Shown here: positions 1 through 5,950 of the stretch, piece by piece | Position numbering within the stretch: the first letter of the stretch is position 1 | Layout: each line of letters starts with the position of its first letter | Assembly (NCBI GenBank): GCA_927798255.1 | Contig: CAKMMH010000117.1 | Location: 1 to 5,950 of the forward strand | DNA: 5,950 bases | From: an uncultured bacterium | Lineage (GTDB): Bacteria; Bdellovibrionota_C; UBA2361; CAKMMH01 | Direction of reading: 5' to 3' | Translations under genes and position numbers: made by a program | The notes under the pieces: generated by a model | Told to the model about the DNA's origin: nothing | What the model saw: only the letters and a program-made list of their open reading frames with translations | Databases searched by the model: none

Positions 1-19
1 AAAAGACCCGACAATGTAA

Positions 20-940
20 TCTGAAAAATATATCCAATATAAACTGCTAAATTCAAGAGCAACAAAAAAAATCAATCTACCTAAAAAAGGTTATACTCAA
101 ATTATTTGTGCAGACGTTACAGGAAATGGCGAATCAGAAGTTATCGCAGGAAAACTTGTTTCTAAAAAATTTATATTTGATGTAATTAATAAAAAATCAA
201 AAGTATTACATAAAAATATAAAAATTGGTGGAACAAAACAAGGAACTCTTGTTGCTCTTGATATAAATTATGATGGAAAAGATGAAATTGGTGTTGCTAG
301 AAAAGCATCAAGCACTTCAACACGTGTAATATTTGCAAATAATCTTTCAAATGCAGCAAGCGGTGTTAAAACAGTTTCAATTCCAAAAGTTGTAACAGCG
401 ACAAATAAAGTATTAAATATCACCCCTGCTTCATTTGGTGGAAATTTAGGTTTTTACTATAAAACAAAAGATGGCTTTTATAACTATAATTTTAATAACG
501 ATGTTAATGGGAAGTTTAGTTCAATTGAAAGAGTTTTTGGAAATATGGCTGCAAGTGGGCTAACACTTGTTAAAAAATCAGAATTAATAAATTTATCTTC
601 AAGCGTTGGCTCAGGAAGTGTTCAATGTGATGTAAATAGAACAAGAGGAAATGGATTCTTATGGAAAGGTGTTGGCGAAGCTTATGGACATGTTTCTGTT
701 GGAATTTTACCTATTTATAATAAAGCTACTTCTTGCCAAGTCGTAGCAAGTGATGGTTCGAATACTATTGGTATGTGGGTAAGTTCTCAAAGTGCAAATC
801 CATGGAATGGCGTTGGAAGACAACACTGGAGAGCAAAAGCAACTTGTAAATCAATGAAAACTCCATCAGTACTTCGTTGTCAAATTGGTGGAAAATCACA
901 TTGCTGGACTATTTCTAGCCCATGTGCAAGACTTGAGTAG
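20..940 (+). CDS. FG-GAP/VCBS-type repeat protein, 3' part, start disrupted
   Basis: The frame is open for 306 residues and ends at TAG 938-940. Two calcium-loop-like FG-GAP motifs are visible: DVTGNGESE (from 113) and DINYDGKDE (from 260). Such repeats build beta-propeller blades in extracellular or surface proteins of many bacteria. The last 110 residues differ: they are rich in Gly, Ser and Trp and contain six cysteines, an even number that fits disulfides outside the cytoplasm; I do not recognise this domain. No ATG, GTG or TTG occurs in frame before ATG 545, yet the FG-GAP motifs lie upstream of 545, so a start there would cut the protein in half. A TAA at 17-19 closes the frame upstream. 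The best reading is the 3' end of a longer gene with a frameshift near 17-30, real or from assembly: skipping one base at 19 would join frame-1 residues KRPDNV to SEKY. No signal peptide is visible because the N-terminus is absent. Confidence 0.7.
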   Translation, partial: SEKYIQYKLLNSRATKKINLPKKGYTQIICADVTGNGESEVIAGKLVSKKFIFDVINKKSKVLHKNIKIGGTKQGTLVALDINYDGKDEIGVARKASSTSTRVIFANNLSNAASGVKTVSIPKVVTATNKVLNITPASFGGNLGFYYKTKDGFYNYNFNNDVNGKFSSIERVFGNMAASGLTLVKKSELINLSSSVGSGSVQCDVNRTRGNGFLWKGVGEAYGHVSVGILPIYNKATSCQVVASDGSNTIGMWVSSQSANPWNGVGRQHWRAKATCKSMKTPSVLRCQIGGKSHCWTISSPCARLE

Positions 941-963
941 TATATAAAATTAAATACTAAATT

Positions 964-1002
964 AAAAAAGCGGATTATAGGAAACTATGATTCGCTTTTT
1001 TT
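964..1002. terminator. Bidirectional Rho-independent terminator
   Basis: A 17-bp stem (964-980 with 985-1001) closes a GAAA loop at 981-984. It contains two G-T wobble pairs and otherwise pairs fully. The + strand ends in seven T (996-1002) and the - strand in six (complement of A 964-969). The hairpin lies 23 bp after the stop of the + strand gene and begins 2-4 bp after the stop of the - strand SGNH-like gene, so it can end both converging transcripts. On the + strand the loop is a GNRA tetraloop (GAAA); on the - strand it reads TTTC, so termination may be stronger in one direction. Confidence 0.88.
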
Positions 1003-1003
1003 A

Positions 1004-2137
1004 TTATTTATTTAATATTGCTTTAGCTTCATTATTTAATTTTACTATATCAAAATCAAAAGCAAGTTTTTCAGAGCGAGCTAAATAATCTTCCACATTC
1101 TCAGGCATTAAAAGATGAGTCTTATTTGCTATGGCATCTAGCATTAAAAGATTAATTTCTGGTTTAAAATGGACTAAATCAGTGTAATTTGAGATATCAT
1201 TTGTAAATAACATATCATCAAATCCATATACCCTAATATTTTTATATCTTTTTGATTTAGTTTTTGAAACTATAAATCTAATAGCACTTTGATATTGTAA
1301 AAATTTATTTTGATTATTTTGCCTTTCATCTGCATGTACAAATTGATAATAAGGCGGAAATAAAAAATGAAATGTAGTTTTAGGATACCTTTTAGCAACA
1401 AAAAGAACATAATTTCTTAAATAATCTAATTTTTCATTTTTTAATTTTATAGCTTTTTCTAATTTTGACTTATTAATAGATTTACTTGCAGCATGTGGAA
1501 GCTTATATAAAATAAAATCTTTATCCCAACTAGGAGCTGGATTTTTAATCCAATTTTCTAATCCTCCAAAACGAACTACAGTTTGCTTATTTGTAATCCA
1601 AGGATTAGGTAATTTAACAGAATTCTTTGGAGGATTTAGAAGTAATCTTATAAAATCCCTATTTAAATAAACTTTATAATCATTATAAGGACTATCATCA
1701 TACAAAAATGCGTAAGTAGAATAATGACGTTTTGGATGGCCAAAACGGGGATAAAGATAGATATGTTCATCTAATGAATAAATAATATTTTTAATATCTT
1801 TTTTTAATGCTTTTCTTAAAATAATAGCTCTTTCATAAAAATCACTATCACTAACTGATAAATTTACAAAATGCCCCCCTATTCTTTTACTTGCTTCATC
1901 TGAAGAAACATTTTCAAGCATAGATGAACCTATAATTATAGAATCGAAATCATAGTTATTAATTATCCCTGCATCTTGATAAATAGTTTTATCGTATGCT
2001 TTATCTTTGTAAAAATAAGATTTATGAAATATTTGATATGGATCAAAAATATAAATTAAAAAAGAAGATGCCACTATTAGTAAAAATACTAATAATAAAA
2101 ATATTAAAATTCTTATTTTATAATTTATATTTTTCAT
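1004..2137 (-). CDS. Membrane-anchored SGNH-like protein, MBOAT partner
   Basis: A 377-residue protein. Residues 8-31 form one hydrophobic segment followed by FDPYQIF, the anchor plus D-P pattern common in extracytoplasmic proteins encoded beside AlgI-type acyltransferases. Two motifs fit an SGNH/GDSL-like hydrolase-transferase fold: GSS at 70-72 after a beta-strand (SIIIGSS), standing for the nucleophile block, and DLVH at 320-323, standing for the Asp-x-x-His block near the C-terminus. Asn92 (VNLS) could be a central oxyanion residue, but this is less sure. The expected role, by analogy with AlgJ/AlgX, PatB and DltD partners, is transfer of acyl groups to an extracytoplasmic polymer; that is inference. 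The ATG at 2137 is well fixed: an in-frame TAG lies five codons upstream. An AGGA at 2155-2158 overlaps the stop of the preceding gene but is 17 nt from the start, so the ribosome-binding site is poor and translational coupling is plausible. The substrate cannot be read from the sequence. Confidence 0.82.
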   Translation of the reverse strand: MKNINYKIRILIFLLLVFLLIVASSFLIYIFDPYQIFHKSYFYKDKAYDKTIYQDAGIINNYDFDSIIIGSSMLENVSSDEASKRIGGHFVNLSVSDSDFYERAIILRKALKKDIKNIIYSLDEHIYLYPRFGHPKRHYSTYAFLYDDSPYNDYKVYLNRDFIRLLLNPPKNSVKLPNPWITNKQTVVRFGGLENWIKNPAPSWDKDFILYKLPHAASKSINKSKLEKAIKLKNEKLDYLRNYVLFVAKRYPKTTFHFLFPPYYQFVHADERQNNQNKFLQYQSAIRFIVSKTKSKRYKNIRVYGFDDMLFTNDISNYTDLVHFKPEINLLMLDAIANKTHLLMPENVEDYLARSEKLAFDFDIVKLNNEAKAILNK

Positions 2138-2156
2138 ACTTATAAAAAACTACATC

Positions 2157-3620
2157 CTAAAACTGAAAATAAATAAATTCCTGGGTATTATCAGGAAAAA
2201 TTAAACAAAACATAGAAATTAATAAACAAAGTATACCTAAGACAAAAACACATTTTCTATCTTTATTTTCATACATATAAATACTATTTTTTGCAAAAAT
2301 TGCGATAAAAAAAGCAAAAAGTAAAAGTATTACTACTAAATAAAAAGTTTGAAATTTTGTAGCTAAAGTTACTGCATTTTTAAAATTATTACTAACAAAA
2401 AACATATTGCGTCCTAAAAATGCATCTAAAAATTTTTGAATACAAATTAAATCTTTTGCTCTAAAAATAATAAATGCAAAATTTACAAATAAAAAAGTAA
2501 AAAGCCAAGAAATAAAATTATATTTTTTAGTTTTTGTAAAATTTAATATATTAAATTTGTTTATAACTTCATTCCACAAGCGATTTATAGCAAGTGCTAA
2601 TCCATGAAGCATACCCCAAATTACAAATGTAAAGGCTGCCCCATGCCAAAGGCCTCCAAGAGTCATAGTAATAAAAAGGTTTAAGTATGTACGCCCCTTT
2701 CCTTTTCTATTACCTCCAAGAGGAATATATAAATAATCTCTAAGCCAAATAGATAGTGTTATATGCCATCTTCTCCAAAACTCTCTAATACTTTTTGATT
2801 TATAAGGCGAGTTAAAATTAAAAGGAAGCTTTATATTAAAAAATAGCGCACATCCTACAGCCATATCGCTATAACCTGAAAAATCAAAATAGAGTTGCAT
2901 ACTGTAAGCAATTGAACCAAATAAAGCTTCAAGGAATGATAAAGATTTTGTTACATCAAAAGCATGATGAACAATTGGGGATAAATTATCACTAATTAAA
3001 ACTTTTTTTGCCAAACCAATAGATAGCATTATAAGTGCAAGATATATATTTTGATAATTTCTTTTTCTATTATTAGTATCTGCAAACTGAGGCATCATTT
3101 CATTATGATGTACTATTGGACCAGCTACAAGTTGAGGGAAAAAGCAAACAAATAGACAATAATCTAAAAATGATTCTTTACCGATGGGAAATTTTTTTGT
3201 GTATATATCACTAATATAAGCGATTTGCTGGAAAGTAAAAAAGCTAATACCGATAGGAAGAATAATTTTAGTTAAGGGGATATTGGAGTTAAAAGTAAGA
3301 TTTACTGTGCTTATAAAAAAGTCTGTGTATTTAAAGTAAAAAAGAAAGCCTAAGTTTGCTAATATTGCTATCATAAAATAGATCTTTCTTCCCTTATTAT
3401 TTTTAGTATTTTTTATTAGTTTACCAAATAGATAATTAAAAATAATTGAAGCGATAATTATCCAAATATTTTCGACTTTCCAGTATGCATAATATATAAG
3501 AGAGGCAATAAATAATGATAAGATAGCAAGTCTTCCATTAAACCATTTTGTAAGGATATGGTATAAAAAGACAACGATTGGTAAAAATACTAATAAAAAA
3601 ACGAGCGAACTAAATACCAT
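2157..3620 (-). CDS. MBOAT-family membrane O-acyltransferase (AlgI/PatA-like)
   Basis: A 487-residue polytopic membrane protein, a normal length for AlgI-type enzymes. It opens with MVFSSLVFLLVFLP, the typical start of this group, and has many hydrophobic segments across its length. Family landmarks follow in order: GISFFTFQ (124-131), FFPQLVAGPI (160-169), YFDFSGYSDMAVG (244-256), FNFNSPY (267-273), REFWRRWHITLS (279-290) and LGGLWHGAAFTFVIWGMLHG (321-340). His326 in WHG is the invariant MBOAT histidine; His339 is the second conserved one. The family moves an acyl group, usually acetyl, across the cytoplasmic membrane to polymers such as alginate, peptidoglycan or teichoic acid. Here the partner is the SGNH-like gene 19 bp downstream; nothing in the window names the polymer. 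A TGA three codons upstream of the ATG fixes the start. Only a weak GAG lies before it. AlgI, PatA and DltB cannot be told apart from this sequence alone, though the motifs favour AlgI/PatA over DltB. Confidence 0.93.
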   Translation of the reverse strand: MVFSSLVFLLVFLPIVVFLYHILTKWFNGRLAILSLFIASLIYYAYWKVENIWIIIASIIFNYLFGKLIKNTKNNKGRKIYFMIAILANLGFLFYFKYTDFFISTVNLTFNSNIPLTKIILPIGISFFTFQQIAYISDIYTKKFPIGKESFLDYCLFVCFFPQLVAGPIVHHNEMMPQFADTNNRKRNYQNIYLALIMLSIGLAKKVLISDNLSPIVHHAFDVTKSLSFLEALFGSIAYSMQLYFDFSGYSDMAVGCALFFNIKLPFNFNSPYKSKSIREFWRRWHITLSIWLRDYLYIPLGGNRKGKGRTYLNLFITMTLGGLWHGAAFTFVIWGMLHGLALAINRLWNEVINKFNILNFTKTKKYNFISWLFTFLFVNFAFIIFRAKDLICIQKFLDAFLGRNMFFVSNNFKNAVTLATKFQTFYLVVILLLFAFFIAIFAKNSIYMYENKDRKCVFVLGILCLLISMFCLIFPDNTQEFIYFQF

Positions 3621-3628
3621 AGCATCTC

Positions 3629-3657
3629 ATTTTAAACGCTTTAAATATCTTCTGCAA
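3629..3657 (-). promoter_or_regulatory. Possible sigma-70-type promoter for the MBOAT operon
   Basis: On the - strand a TTGCAG box (3652-3657) is followed after 17 bp by TAAAAT (3629-3634). The -10 box matches consensus at five of six positions, the -35 at three. The -10 box ends only 8 bp before the MBOAT ATG at 3620, so a transcript from here would be nearly leaderless, consistent with the weak Shine-Dalgarno site. In DNA this AT-rich such boxes arise by chance, so this is a weak call. Confidence 0.25.
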
Positions 3658-3690
3658 CCACACATGATATTTATATTAATGTAATATTTA

Positions 3691-3794
3691 CTAGGAAAAG
3701 CTAAAAAAATGGACACGCGGGTTTGCGCAATACACACTGCACAAAACAAAAAAACGGAAAATAAATACTACCAGGAAAAACAAAAAAAATGGAC
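3691..3794 (+). repeat. Pair of 24-bp direct repeats, 80 bp apart
   Basis: Positions 3691-3714 and 3771-3794 match at 21 of 24 bases, at an offset of exactly 80 bp. Each copy runs from an AGGAAAA block through an A-run to ATGGAC. CGCGG follows both copies, shifted by 4 bp (3716-3720 and 3799-3803). The second copy is the start of the left arm of the large palindrome, so the first looks like a duplicated or leftover arm. The sequence between them (3715-3770) has no coding or hairpin structure I can support. Confidence 0.7.
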
Positions 3795-3914
3795 GAGGCG
3801 CGGAAATTACAAGGCATTCGAGGGGGCGCACCCGCAACCGTACTATTAGTACGGAGAGGACGGCGCCTCCCTCGAATAACGCCGTAATTTTCGATGCATC
3901 GTCCATTTTTTTAG
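3701..3914. mobile_element. Possible MITE-like or palindromic insertion with 14-bp terminal inverted repeats
   Basis: CTAAAAAAATGGAC at 3701-3714 is exactly inverted at 3901-3914 (GTCCATTTTTTTAG), bounding a 214-bp segment with no plausible coding content. A TA dinucleotide sits near each end (3702-3703 and 3912-3913), which would suit TA-target insertion as in IS630/Tc1-mariner-derived MITEs, but no clear longer target duplication is visible. The inner 115 bases (3791-3905) are 57% G+C, far above the flanks, as if acquired. The right end supplies the stop codon of the cysteine-rich gene (TAA, 3913-3911). The rival explanation is an elaborate terminator whose arm was locally duplicated. With one copy in view, mobility cannot be shown. 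Confidence 0.35.
3783..3912 (-). terminator. Giant GC-rich hairpin directly after the cysteine-rich gene
   Basis: This is a nested, interrupted palindrome with about 47 paired bases per arm. Outer stem: 3783-3796 with 3899-3912, 14 perfect pairs. Next: 3801-3810 with 3884-3893, 10 pairs, one of them G-T. Next: 3813-3815 with 3881-3883, 3 pairs. Next: 3816-3829 with 3863-3877, 14 pairs around one bulged T at 3868. Apex: 3838-3843 with 3849-3854, 6 pairs closing a TATTA loop. On the - strand the structure begins inside the stop codon of the cysteine-rich gene and ends in eight T followed by GTTTTT, which fits intrinsic termination before the MBOAT promoter region. The + strand also ends in seven T, so it could act both ways. 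It is far larger than a usual terminator; compare the ordinary 39-nt one at 964-1002. Confidence 0.6.
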
Positions 3915-5950
3915 TCGCAGTCGTTGGCAAAACGTGGAATTGTATCTAGAATTGCCTTCTTCCCTGCTAATATTTTAGAGTTATCATTCAATAATTTTGT
4001 TCTATCCTTCTCTAAAATATTTCTTTGACGAATAGTTCTACCAACTTGACGACGAAGCTTTCTTAATTTTCTCCATATTAGATTTAATGTATCTTCATTA
4101 TCAACTAATGGGCAGAAATCAGCGTTATCACAGTTAAGCATAATATCTGGAAGTTTTGCAACTTGTTCCTTAATTTCCTTATTATTCTTATCTGCTCTAT
4201 TTTCTCTTCTATCAGCCGATGCTTCGATATCTCTAATATATGGATATGGGTTTAATTCATCAAGTAGTAATTCTGTTTGTGCCTCAAGCATTGCTACAAA
4301 CTCATCTCCATTAAGTTTCTTCTTACCTTCTGCTATTGATGTTTGTGTACAATGTATTTCAGCACAAGGACTAGTTTTCTTAGTTGCAGTAGCTTCTTTA
4401 CCATTTAAATTCCAAGTAACTGAATCAGTAAAATCTACACTAAATGCGTTATCTACTTTTCCTTTTATAAAATGATCCGTTTGTACTTTAGAATATGGTG
4501 ATAAGAAGTTAGCCTTTCCATCTGGTATTTCTACTTCAAACTCATTTTTATTTATATAACCAAAATGTGCTTTATATGAGCCATCTTTATTTCTATCTAT
4601 ACATTGTGCATAAGGTTCTATTAGAGCACATTTTACTGAAGCACTTGTTGCCTGTACAGTCTTTGGTGCTTCTCTATTATTTTGTAAAGTCCAAGTTACT
4701 GTTTGACCTTTCTTAAATGGTACATAGAAAGCTCCAGCTACATTTCCTGTCTTAAATGTGCTTGTTTGGTCTTTGTATGAAGTAGAGTTATTTATTAAAT
4801 TCTTAGCTCCTTCCTCATTTGAACCTGCATTAATTGTAATTTCTTCACCATTTGGATTTTCATAACCAAAGTATGCAATATATGTATCATCATAGTTATC
4901 TATTATACAATTAAATAATGGCGTAACTGCTTTTTGTGTATCATAACAAGTATGTTTTTCTAAATCACAAGCTTGATTACCTTCACAATCAGTGTCTTTC
5001 GTACATTCTACACAAGTATTTGTGTTTTTCTCACATACCTTATTTCCTTCACAGTCTGTATCTTCAACACATTCTTCACAATTTCCTGATTCCGTGTTGC
5101 ATACTGGCTTTGAAGGATCTTTTGCTTTACACTCATCATTTGTTGTACATTTATCTATGCAAACTTTCTGAGTTGCATCACAGAATGGTTTAGTATCTGG
5201 ACATTCTTTACTTTCATTACAGCCACATATATGATTACTTAAACATTCTGGTTTAGCTTCATCCTTACAATCTGCCTTTGTCTTACACTCAACGCAAACA
5301 CCCTCTGTCGTATCACATATTGGAGTCGCTTCAGGACAATCTGAATCCTTAGTACATTTGCTTGCACAAACCTTTAATGTTTCACTACAGAATGGGTTTG
5401 TGCTTGGACATTCGCTATTATTGTTACATCCACACTCATTGCTACTTAAACATACTGGTTTTGTTCCTGTACATTTAGCATGACTCGTACTTGTACATTC
5501 AACACATTGTCCATTAGCTGTATCACATACTGGCTTATCAGTTGGACAATCTGAATCCTTAGTACATTTATTTGTACAAGTCTTAGTTGAAACATCGCAG
5601 AATGGACTTGTGCTTGGGCACTCACTATTTTGAGTACACCCACAAGTGTTATCTCCTAAACATACTGGCTTAGTACCTGTACACTTTGTCTTATTTGAAG
5701 TAGTACATTCTACACATTTTCCAGTAGTTACATTGCAAGCTGGTGTCGCCCCTGAACAGTCTGAGTCTTTTGTACATTTACTTGTGCAAACTTTTAAATT
5801 CTCATTACAGAATGGATCAGCTGTTGGACACTCACTATTATTATTACATCCACACTCATTATTGCTTAAACATACTGGTTTTGTTCCTGTACATTTAGCA
5901 TGACTTGTGCTTGTACATTCTACGCAAACTCCTGAATTGCATACTGGCTT
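3911..5950 (-). CDS. Large cysteine-rich repeat surface protein, N-terminus outside window
   Basis: The frame is open from the window edge to TAA at 3913-3911, giving 679 visible residues with no internal stop. The first in-frame Met is at 4291, far inside the protein, so the true start lies beyond 5950. Visible residues 1-335 are cysteine-rich repeats of about 70 residues with 12 Cys each, patterned CTKDSDC..PVC..G.CVEC..KC.GTKPVC...CGC..SECP...PFC...C. They grade into shorter repeats of about 22 residues (CEGNKVCEKNTNTCVEC). Residues 348-441 and 450-529 are two related beta-rich modules, each starting with Cys and N.DGSY/DDTY..FGY and ending in VTW.L and Cys; I recall this pattern from many secreted bacterial proteins but cannot name a family. 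Residues 530-679 are charged and helical (WRKLRKLRR, RQRNILEKDR), ending NDCD. Dense cysteine implies disulfides in an exported protein, perhaps an adhesin or structural surface protein; function is inferred only. In the last 126 residues lysine is AAG in 7 of 11 cases, high for DNA this AT-rich. Confidence 0.9.
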   Translation of the reverse strand, partial: KPVCNSGVCVECTSTSHAKCTGTKPVCLSNNECGCNNNSECPTADPFCNENLKVCTSKCTKDSDCSGATPACNVTTGKCVECTTSNKTKCTGTKPVCLGDNTCGCTQNSECPSTSPFCDVSTKTCTNKCTKDSDCPTDKPVCDTANGQCVECTSTSHAKCTGTKPVCLSSNECGCNNNSECPSTNPFCSETLKVCASKCTKDSDCPEATPICDTTEGVCVECKTKADCKDEAKPECLSNHICGCNESKECPDTKPFCDATQKVCIDKCTTNDECKAKDPSKPVCNTESGNCEECVEDTDCEGNKVCEKNTNTCVECTKDTDCEGNQACDLEKHTCYDTQKAVTPLFNCIIDNYDDTYIAYFGYENPNGEEITINAGSNEEGAKNLINNSTSYKDQTSTFKTGNVAGAFYVPFKKGQTVTWTLQNNREAPKTVQATSASVKCALIEPYAQCIDRNKDGSYKAHFGYINKNEFEVEIPDGKANFLSPYSKVQTDHFIKGKVDNAFSVDFTDSVTWNLNGKEATATKKTSPCAEIHCTQTSIAEGKKKLNGDEFVAMLEAQTELLLDELNPYPYIRDIEASADRRENRADKNNKEIKEQVAKLPDIMLNCDNADFCPLVDNEDTLNLIWRKLRKLRRQVGRTIRQRNILEKDRTKLLNDNSKILAGKKAILDTIPRFANDCD
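5150..5950 (-). repeat. Tandem 210-bp coding repeats in the cysteine-rich gene
   Basis: Units read on the - strand begin at 5776, 5566 and 5356, giving periods of 210, 210 and 207 bp. A partial unit runs from 5950 to 5777. A degenerate unit starting at 5149 passes into shorter repeats. Each full unit encodes 69-70 residues with 12 cysteines. The partial unit and the one at 5566 are closest: positions 5821-5920 and 5401-5500 match at 89 of 100 bases, including a run spanning the KCTGTKPVC segment. The unit between them is clearly more divergent. The array continues beyond the window. Confidence 0.88.

Noticed and set aside
545..940. Gene starting at ATG 545
   Set aside because: The frame upstream to position 20 carries FG-GAP motifs and protein-like composition, and no Shine-Dalgarno sequence stands before 545; it is an internal Met.
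620..940. Variable C-type lectin target of a diversity-generating retroelement
   Set aside because: No template repeat copy, reverse transcriptase or clustered adenine-position variation is visible in the window.
3783..3912. Integron attC recombination site after the cysteine-rich gene
   Set aside because: Position after a stop codon and the large imperfect palindrome fit attC, but I found no GTTRRRY / RYYYAAC core pair at the ends, and no integrase or cassette array is visible.
3691..3930. 79-codon open frame on the - strand across the large palindrome
   Set aside because: It runs through both arms of the hairpin and the direct repeat, overlaps the end of the cysteine-rich gene, and encodes a low-complexity peptide (FFLFFLVVF) made by the T-runs. 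It has no plausible ribosome-binding context.
3911..4291. Separate 126-residue gene starting at Met 4291
   Set aside because: The same frame continues without a stop to the window edge with conserved repeats, so this Met is internal to the larger protein.
4936..5193. 85-codon open frame on the + strand
   Set aside because: It is antisense to the cysteine repeats and made of their complement (His, Leu and Tyr runs); repeats keep such shadow frames open.
5446..5903. Open frames at 5446-5643 (-) and 5646-5903 (+)
   Set aside because: Both are alternative frames of the 210-bp coding repeats, with low-complexity content and no independent support.
5150..5950. CRISPR or other non-coding tandem array
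   Set aside because: The repeat period is 207-210 bp, in whole codons, with conserved cysteine spacing and no unique spacers; it is a coding repeat.

Overview
The window is an AT-rich bacterial segment (about 30% G+C by eye). It has no RNA genes, CRISPR array or recognisable transposase. Gene architecture, Shine-Dalgarno-like signals and hairpin-plus-T-run terminators are bacterial. An AlgI-type membrane O-acyltransferase paired with a membrane-anchored SGNH-like protein, an FG-GAP protein and a large cysteine-rich repeat protein suggest a low-GC bacterium investing in cell-surface and exported proteins, possibly host-associated. The sequence does not fix the taxon; a gut alphaproteobacterium or another low-GC Gram-negative is only a guess.

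Layout: (1) On the + strand, positions 20-940 hold the 3' part of a gene for an exported-looking protein with FG-GAP/VCBS-type motifs and a six-cysteine C-terminal domain. Its frame has no usable start before 545 and is closed by a stop at 17-19, so the gene looks frameshifted near the window edge. (2) A compact hairpin at 964-1002, with T-runs on both sides, serves as a shared bidirectional terminator for this gene and the convergent genes that follow. (3) On the - strand, an MBOAT gene (3620-2157) and an SGNH-like gene (2137-1004), 19 bp apart, form a probable two-gene O-acetylation operon. (4) Positions 3621-3910 are non-coding and hold a 130-nt GC-rich palindrome (3783-3912), nested inside a 214-bp segment with perfect 14-bp terminal inverted repeats (3701-3914). 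(5) From the window end down to 3911 on the - strand runs one continuous reading frame of 679 visible residues, open at its N-terminus. It encodes a modular protein: cysteine-rich 70-residue repeats, then two tandem beta-rich modules, then a charged helical tail.

The three - strand genes are co-oriented, but the large hairpin between the cysteine-rich gene and the MBOAT gene probably separates them into two transcription units. The MBOAT would move acyl groups across the membrane and the SGNH-like partner would place them on an extracytoplasmic polymer; no polymer-synthesis gene lies in the window, so the substrate is unknown. The two most unusual items are the GC-rich palindromic element abutting the stop codon of the cysteine-rich gene, and that gene's repeat structure.
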